NCBI GenBank assembly: GCA_002084805.1
Contig: NBMC01000002.1
Location: 1 to 64,000 of the forward strand
Source: Spirochaetaceae bacterium 4572_59
GTDB lineage: Bacteria > Spirochaetota > Spirochaetia > DSM-2461
Length of the DNA stretch: 64,000 nucleotides
Reading direction: 5' to 3'
The position numbers were made by a program, and so were the translations under genes. Position 1 is the first letter of the stretch, and each line of letters starts with the position of its first letter. Below are positions 58,135-64,000 of this stretch, in pieces. The notes beneath the pieces were generated by a model. The model saw only the letters and a list, made by a program, of their open reading frames with translations. It was not told the origin of the DNA and did not search any database.

Positions 58135-59271
58135 ATTGGAGGCCTTTGCAAGCGCCTTCTGGGATCCTTTATGAAAGCTCTTCTTTGTGCTCCCCCTATA
58201 GGAGGGACGACGGCGGGGCATTTTCCATTTATTCTTTTTAAAAATATGTTTTACCGCATCCATAACCTCACGATTGGGAGCAATCATGGGCTTTAGAGAG
58301 TTTTTCAGCTCTCCCACCACATCCATAAAAACGCAGTCTTCACCGGCGGAGAGGGCCCCCGACTGATCCAGCCAGGATTGGGTCAGATACTGAAGCATGC
58401 GGCTTCTTGCCTTCATCTTCCCTTCTCTTCTAGTATACTTATCAAGTTTATCCATATCACTGAAAAACTTTTTTGTAAAATCCTTTCCGCTTCCGCTTCG
58501 ATTCATCTCTTCATGTATTTGAGGCAGAAGATATTCAAACAACTGCATTTCACGGCAACGATGAAAAATTGGGGCAGCATAGGATGATTGAAGAATCTTG
58601 AAGATTTCCTCCGTCATCCGCGAAACAGAAACATCCTTTAGAAGAGAAGAATGCTTTTTGATGGATTTTTTCAGTTTGAATGGAATCTTCGAACTGGTTG
58701 TAACAGAATATTTAACAGCCCGTAACATGCGGACAGGATCTTCAACAAATGTTGTGTTAAGAGGAATGACACTTTTCAGACGGTTTTTACGAATATCTTT
58801 CACACCATCATGATAATCAATAATCTGCTCTTCTTTCGGTGAGTAATACAGAGCATTCAGGGTGAAGTCCCGCCGACGGGCATCTTCATCGATGGATCCG
58901 TATATATTCTGGCCATCCTTTCCATCAAGAGAACGAAAGGTAGCAACTTCCAGAATCTTGTTATCGGGGAAATAGACATGAACTAAGCGAAAACGCTTAC
59001 CGATAATCCTGGAATTACGAAAAATTTTCCTTACCCTTGAAGGATAGGCGTCTGTAGCAATGTCATAATCTTTGGGTTCTTTATTGATAAGGAGGTCTCT
59101 GACAGCCCCACCAACAACATAAGCCTGATATCCGGCATTACGCAGCCTTTCGGTTACTTTCAAGGCATCCGGATCCAGTTTATCACGGCTGATCCCGTGC
59201 TCTTTTAGTGTATATACTTTGGCCTGGCGAATCAGACGGCCTTTTTCATCTTTACCATATCGTATCAACAT
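58120..59271 (-). CDS. pcnB: Poly(A) polymerase / CCA-adding-like nucleotidyltransferase (PcnB type)
   Basis: LRNAGYQAYVVGGAVRDLLINKEPKDYDIATDAYPSRVRKIFRNSRIIGKRFRLVHVYF; RRRDFTLNALYY; basic C-terminus. Confidence 0.85.
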   Translation of the reverse strand: MLIRYGKDEKGRLIRQAKVYTLKEHGISRDKLDPDALKVTERLRNAGYQAYVVGGAVRDLLINKEPKDYDIATDAYPSRVRKIFRNSRIIGKRFRLVHVYFPDNKILEVATFRSLDGKDGQNIYGSIDEDARRRDFTLNALYYSPKEEQIIDYHDGVKDIRKNRLKSVIPLNTTFVEDPVRMLRAVKYSVTTSSKIPFKLKKSIKKHSSLLKDVSVSRMTEEIFKILQSSYAAPIFHRCREMQLFEYLLPQIHEEMNRSGSGKDFTKKFFSDMDKLDKYTRREGKMKARSRMLQYLTQSWLDQSGALSAGEDCVFMDVVGELKNSLKPMIAPNREVMDAVKHIFKKNKWKMPRRRPSYRGSTKKSFHKGSQKALAKASNPVQS

Positions 59272-59415
59272 GCAGTTTTTGTCTATCCATTTAAAGAGAC
59301 GATTGTCTCCGAATTAACTGATTTTTACTATTATAACTTATAATATATTCTTTTATAAGAATTCTTCAAGTGCAAGAACGTCCCTTCTTTATGACAAGCA
59401 ACTATTATGATGAAC

Positions 59416-59468
59416 TTACAAAAAATTGGGTACTTACAAAAATATTGTAGTTTTTACAAAAATATTAG
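59416..59468 (+). repeat. Three spaced direct repeats TTACAAAAA(W)TT upstream of thrC
   Basis: TTACAAAAAATT at 59416, TTACAAAAATATT at 59434, TTACAAAAATATT at 59454 (18- and 20-bp spacing). Confidence 0.6.
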
Positions 59469-59566
59469 TAATAATCCTTTTCATATGGCTGTAACCTGCT
59501 ACAATGATTCTAAGAATATCATATTCCTGACTTCAATTGAACAGTTATTCAGGAAAAGGATTACTA

Positions 59567-60751
59567 ATGAAATTCAGATACCAATGCAGCGAATGCGGAG
59601 CCTTTTTCGATTTGGATCCCGCGCTGAACACATGTCCGGATTGCCGGAAGAATCAGAAAGAGAATGAACCATTAAGAGGTGTACTTGAAGTCCGACTGGA
59701 AGGAGACCTGCCATCCTCCGGAAATTTATCTTATAATATGCTCCCGGTTCCTCGTGAGTTTTTCCCTTCCCTTCCTGATGTAACAGGCAAACTATGGCAA
59801 CCTGCCAGACTACGTAAAGAAATGGAACTTCCCCGATTATTTATTATGAATGACGGATCCAACCCGACAGGTTCCTTTAAAGACAGAGCCTCAGTTCTTG
59901 TCTCAGCCTATGCCAAACAGTGTGGAATTGACAGTATAGTACTGGCATCCACAGGGAATGCCGGATCTTCCATGTCCGGTATCGGAGCAGCTGCAGATCA
60001 AAAGATTGTTCTTTTCCTGCCGGAAACTGCTCCTCCTGCCAAACTCATTCAGGCCCTCCAGTACAATGCGACCCTTTATAAGGTAGCCGGAAATTATGAT
60101 ATGGCCTATGAGCTCTCTCTGGAGTATTCCGAACAGTACGGCGGAATGAACCGGAATACCGCATGGAATCCCATGACCATGGAAGGGAAAAAGACTATTT
60201 CCCTGGATATTTTTAGCCAACTGGGAGAAAAGGCACCGGATAGAGTCATTGTTCCGACGGGTGACGCCTGCATCCTGGGGGGAGTCTATAAGGGATTCAA
60301 GGATTTGCTTCAGTATGGACTGATCAAAAAAATGCCTAAAATAACTGCGGTTCAGGCGGAAGGCAGCTCGGCCCTCTACAGAGCATGGCAAAAAGGAAGC
60401 TTCGACCTGCAATCCAGCAGAACTGTGGCCGATTCCATCTCCGTGGATATTCCCCGGAACGGTTACACCGCCCTCAGATATCTGAAGAAATTCAACGGGG
60501 ATGTCATTACCGTTACGGACGAACAGATTATTGAAGCACAAGCCCATCTCTCCTGTGGATCGGGATTATTCACAGAGCCAGCCGGTGCGGCAGCATGGGC
60601 AGGGCTCCGAAAGATGCACCATACTATTGATAAGGACGAAACTGTTGTGGTACTTGCTACAGGCAGCGGTCTTAAGGATACGGCAACAGCTCTCAAGGGA
60701 GTAAAAATGCCGGGAAGATCTATACATAATATTCAAGACATAAGGGGATAA
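59567..60751 (+). CDS. thrC: Threonine synthase (or ThrC-like PLP enzyme) with N-terminal zinc ribbon
   Basis: YQCSECGAFFDLDPALNTCPDCRKN; NDGSNPTGSFKDRASVLVSAYAKQ; ASTGNAGSSMSGIGAAADQ. Confidence 0.82.
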   Translation: MKFRYQCSECGAFFDLDPALNTCPDCRKNQKENEPLRGVLEVRLEGDLPSSGNLSYNMLPVPREFFPSLPDVTGKLWQPARLRKEMELPRLFIMNDGSNPTGSFKDRASVLVSAYAKQCGIDSIVLASTGNAGSSMSGIGAAADQKIVLFLPETAPPAKLIQALQYNATLYKVAGNYDMAYELSLEYSEQYGGMNRNTAWNPMTMEGKKTISLDIFSQLGEKAPDRVIVPTGDACILGGVYKGFKDLLQYGLIKKMPKITAVQAEGSSALYRAWQKGSFDLQSSRTVADSISVDIPRNGYTALRYLKKFNGDVITVTDEQIIEAQAHLSCGSGLFTEPAGAAAWAGLRKMHHTIDKDETVVVLATGSGLKDTATALKGVKMPGRSIHNIQDIRG

Positions 60752-60753
60752 GA

Positions 60754-62214
60754 ATGATTGATTTTACTGTGAACAAAGACATGCAAAAACAGAATGCAGC
60801 CTACTGTAAAGAAAAAGGCATAAAGCTGCCTACCTATGAGATGATGAAAAATCCTGAACTCATTCCGGATGAAATCAAGGAGAAACTGAGCAAAACCGGT
60901 CTGTGGGATATCGACCCTGTCAATCTTTTCAGAATCACCTGGAAAAATCAGCCCAAAGAGTCCGGAGGTCAGTTCGGTAAGGTTAACCATATTGTTCTTC
61001 CACCTGAACTAACAGGAACAAAGGCAAAAATCGTTGTTCTGGTTGGTAAATGGTTCCCCACAGGAGCTCATAAAGTCGGTGCAACCTATGGTTGTCTGGC
61101 GCCCCGTCTAACCACAGGTCAGTTTGACCCCAAAAAAACAAAGGCCGTATGGCCGTCTACTGGTAATTACTGCCGTGGTGGAGCCTATATTTCATCTCTG
61201 CTGGCATGTGAAGCTATCGCCATCCTGCCCGAAGAAATGTCTCAAGAAAGATTTGAATGGTTGAAACAGGTCGCAGGTGAAGTTATTGCCACACCCGGTT
61301 GCGAATCCAATGTAAAAGAGATTTTTGACAAATGCTGGGAACTGAGAGAATCCGGACAAGATCTGAAAATTTTCAATCAGTTTGATGAAATGGGTAATCC
61401 TCTGTGGCATTACAATGTAACAGGGGCCGCCATCGAAGAAACTCTTGGTTACTACATGAAAGAGGGCGATAAGATGGTCGGTTATATCTCTTCTTCAGGA
61501 TCAGGTGGAACACTGGCTGCAGGATACTACCTGAAAACAAAATTCCCCCAGATGAAGATCAATGTAGCAGAGGCTCTTCAGTGCCCCACCCTTCTCCAGA
61601 ATGGATTTGGTGGACACAGAATCGAAGGTATCGGAGACAAACACGTCCCATGGGTTCATGACTGTAAGGAAACCGACTATATCACCGCCATTGATGATGA
61701 ACACTCCATGAGACTGATCCGTATGTTCAATGAGAAAATCGGACGCGAAACTCTGAAAAAAGCCGGGGTTTCTTCAGAACTGGTAGAGCAGCTTGATCTT
61801 CTTGGTATTTCCAGTGTTGCCAATGTACTGGCCGCTATCAAATTTGCCAAATACAACGAACTCACAGAAAATGATTATGTTGTGACCATCGCAACCGATT
61901 CTATGGAGCTTTATGGTTCTCGAGTAGAGGAACTTTCAAAAGAGAAAGGCCCATACACTCAGGCTAATGCTGAAAGAGATATGGAACTCCTTCTCGGTCA
62001 GACTATCGATCATATTAAAGAACTGACCTACTATGACAAAAAAGCCGTTCACAACCTGAAATACTTCACATGGATCGAACAGCAGGGACGGGAACTGTCC
62101 GAATTGAACGAACAGTGGTACGATCATGATAATTATTGGAACAGCACCATGGAACAGGCTGGAGAAATCGATGAAATCATCAGCGAATTCAATGAGATGA
62201 TTGATAAAGCATAA
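60754..62214 (+). CDS. Fold-type II PLP-dependent enzyme (TrpB/cysteine-synthase-like), substrate unknown
   Basis: WFPTGAHKVGATYGCLAPRL (PLP lysine context), WPSTGNYCRGGAYISSLL, YISSSGSGGTLAAGYYLK, ITEN..VTIATDSMELYGSR. Confidence 0.78.
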   Translation: MIDFTVNKDMQKQNAAYCKEKGIKLPTYEMMKNPELIPDEIKEKLSKTGLWDIDPVNLFRITWKNQPKESGGQFGKVNHIVLPPELTGTKAKIVVLVGKWFPTGAHKVGATYGCLAPRLTTGQFDPKKTKAVWPSTGNYCRGGAYISSLLACEAIAILPEEMSQERFEWLKQVAGEVIATPGCESNVKEIFDKCWELRESGQDLKIFNQFDEMGNPLWHYNVTGAAIEETLGYYMKEGDKMVGYISSSGSGGTLAAGYYLKTKFPQMKINVAEALQCPTLLQNGFGGHRIEGIGDKHVPWVHDCKETDYITAIDDEHSMRLIRMFNEKIGRETLKKAGVSSELVEQLDLLGISSVANVLAAIKFAKYNELTENDYVVTIATDSMELYGSRVEELSKEKGPYTQANAERDMELLLGQTIDHIKELTYYDKKAVHNLKYFTWIEQQGRELSELNEQWYDHDNYWNSTMEQAGEIDEIISEFNEMIDKA

Positions 62215-62235
62215 TTTAATAAGAGGAAGAAATTT

Positions 62236-64000
62236 ATGAGCGATTTAATGAGGTCAGTCTCCTTTAAGGAACTGGTAAAAAGAATCTTCTCGGAATACAA
62301 CAAAGATAAAACAATCTTCAGTTTTTCCCCTTCCCTGAATGGGCCTGTAAAGGTCCCTCACGGGGAGATGAAGCTTTTTGGAGAGAGCGCAGCCTCGCCT
62401 GTCGGTCCGGCGGCAGGCCCCCATACACAGCTTGCTCAGAACATTATAAGCTCCTGGCTAGCAGGAGCCAGATTCTTTGAACTGAAAACCGTACAGATAA
62501 TGGATACGCTGGAAATTGAAAAACCCTGTATCGACGCTGAAGATGAAGGGTTTAACACAGAGTGGTCCACGGAATATACCCTGGATAAAGCCTATGATGA
62601 ATATCTGAAGGGCTGGTTTCTCTGTCATATATTGGAAGTGCTTTTCGAAGATCATACGGAAAAACAGTTTATCTTCAATATGAGTATCGGTTATGATCTG
62701 GAGGGGATCAAGAATCCCCGTATGAACGAATTTATAATGCGTCTTGTGGACAGCTCCGGAGAAAAGAACTTTTCTCTCTACCGAGATGAACTACGTAAAT
62801 TGGCGGATGATCCGGATTTCCTCAAGGGTACAGGTCTGGAAGACAAAAAGGGGAGACTTACTGCTCTTGCCGATAGAATCTCCCCCAGAATCTGCCGTTC
62901 AGTGACTCTGAGTACCATGCACGGCTGTCCTCCTGATGAGATCGAAAAAATTGCCGAATATCTACTGCGTGAAAAAAAGCTTAATACCTTTGTCAAACTG
63001 AATCCCACCCTTTTAACCTTTCAGGGTGTAAGGTCCACACTGGATAAGCTGGGATTCGATTATGTAGGATTAAAACAGGAAAGTTTTGATCACGACCTGC
63101 AGTATCCCGATGCAGTGAGCATGCTTAAAAGATTAAGAAAACTTGCAGCTGGGGAAAACCTGACCTTCGGTGTAAAACTGACCAATACTCTGGGATCGGT
63201 CAATAACAAAGGCAATCTTCCCGGAGAAGAAATGTATATGTCCGGGAGAGCCCTCTTCCCCATATCAGTTCAGCTGGCTCTGAAGCTGAGCAGGGAGTTT
63301 GAAGGCAGCCTGCCTATCTCTTTTTCCGGTGGGGCAAGCAGTCTGAATATGGAAGACCTTCTAAATACGGGAATTAGACCTGTCACAATGGCAACTGATA
63401 TGCTCAAACCTGGTGGCTACGGCCGAATGGCTCGGGCTGTTGAAAAAAGTTATACCGTCAAAACCTGGAACAGGGATGGCATTGATATTAAAGCTCTGGA
63501 GAGACTGGTCGAAAAAGCACTCATTTCTCCCGAGTATACCAAGGATTGGCGTGGGACTGATTCTATCAGCACAGAAGAGCCTCTGCCGCTCTACGACTGT
63601 GCGATAGCGCCCTGTAAAACCGCCTGTGCCATTCATCAGGATATTCCTGAATACATCAGACTTGTAGGGCAGGGCCGCTATGGAGAAGCTCTTGATGTAA
63701 TATACAACAAGAACCCCCTGCCCTTTATCACCGGATGGATTTGTGATCACAAATGTCAGTACAACTGTACCCGTCTAGATTATGATGGCAGCGTTAAGAT
63801 TCGGGATATGAAGAAAATCGCTGCCCGTCAAGGCTGGAGCGAATATATCAAAGCTTTCAAGAAACCTGCCGAAGGTACAGGAGCCAAAGTGGCTGTTATC
63901 GGTGCGGGACCTGCCGGATTGGCAGCAGCATACTTTCTAAGACGGGGCGGAGCTTCCGTTTCTGTTTTTGAAAAAGAAGACAGCCCCGGCGGTGTTATCA
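62236..64000 (+). CDS. YgfK-like putative selenate reductase subunit / GltD-like flavoprotein (truncated by window end)
   Basis: Open frame from ATG 62236 to the window end; MHGCPPDEIEKIAEYLL, FVKLNPTLLTF, CKTACAIHQDIPEYIRLVGQGRYGEAL, VAVIGAGPAGLAAAYFLRRGG. Confidence 0.78.
   Translation, partial: MSDLMRSVSFKELVKRIFSEYNKDKTIFSFSPSLNGPVKVPHGEMKLFGESAASPVGPAAGPHTQLAQNIISSWLAGARFFELKTVQIMDTLEIEKPCIDAEDEGFNTEWSTEYTLDKAYDEYLKGWFLCHILEVLFEDHTEKQFIFNMSIGYDLEGIKNPRMNEFIMRLVDSSGEKNFSLYRDELRKLADDPDFLKGTGLEDKKGRLTALADRISPRICRSVTLSTMHGCPPDEIEKIAEYLLREKKLNTFVKLNPTLLTFQGVRSTLDKLGFDYVGLKQESFDHDLQYPDAVSMLKRLRKLAAGENLTFGVKLTNTLGSVNNKGNLPGEEMYMSGRALFPISVQLALKLSREFEGSLPISFSGGASSLNMEDLLNTGIRPVTMATDMLKPGGYGRMARAVEKSYTVKTWNRDGIDIKALERLVEKALISPEYTKDWRGTDSISTEEPLPLYDCAIAPCKTACAIHQDIPEYIRLVGQGRYGEALDVIYNKNPLPFITGWICDHKCQYNCTRLDYDGSVKIRDMKKIAARQGWSEYIKAFKKPAEGTGAKVAVIGAGPAGLAAAYFLRRGGASVSVFEKEDSPGGVI

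Noticed and set aside
59416-59468. TTACAAAAA repeats considered as a CRISPR array
   Set aside because: Units are too short (~9-13 nt), spacers too short (~5-7 nt), only three copies, and no cas genes nearby.
59903-60547. 214-aa minus-strand ORF antisense to thrC
   Set aside because: Shadow ORF without start-site or motif support.

Overview
The window looks like a contiguous chromosomal segment from a spirochaete-like bacterium. The taxon is inferred from gene content: a FliG1-type flagellar protein, bactofilin, short AlaRS and Rnf, with many TPR, PilZ and lipoprotein genes. It is gene-dense. I saw no prophage, transposase or CRISPR array. Most ORFs are recognisable housekeeping or metabolic genes: adk, a UPRTase, mtaB, tyrA, pta, dapB, dapA, rsmA, comEC-like, sfsA, dnaE, recG, rsmD, hisZ/hisG/hisB, alaS, fliG-like, rnfCDGEAB, pcnB and thrC. 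There is also a tandem (Lys-Glu)x2 tRNA array. The items most worth following up are: (i) an adenylate kinase fused in frame to an N-terminal Cys-rich zinc-finger-like segment with no separate start codon; (ii) a P-loop NTPase whose C-terminus resembles Asp23/Gls24; (iii) an uncharacterised polytopic membrane protein as the first, overlapping gene of the rnf operon; (iv) a molybdenum-hydroxylase-like three-subunit locus that has lost the usual GGxFGxK motif and is coupled to sugar-nucleotide genes; (v) a thrC / PLP-enzyme / YgfK-like cluster running off the right edge, preceded by three spaced TTACAAAAA repeats; (vi) an SfsA-DUF123 fusion. All family assignments come from reading motifs by eye, with no database search.
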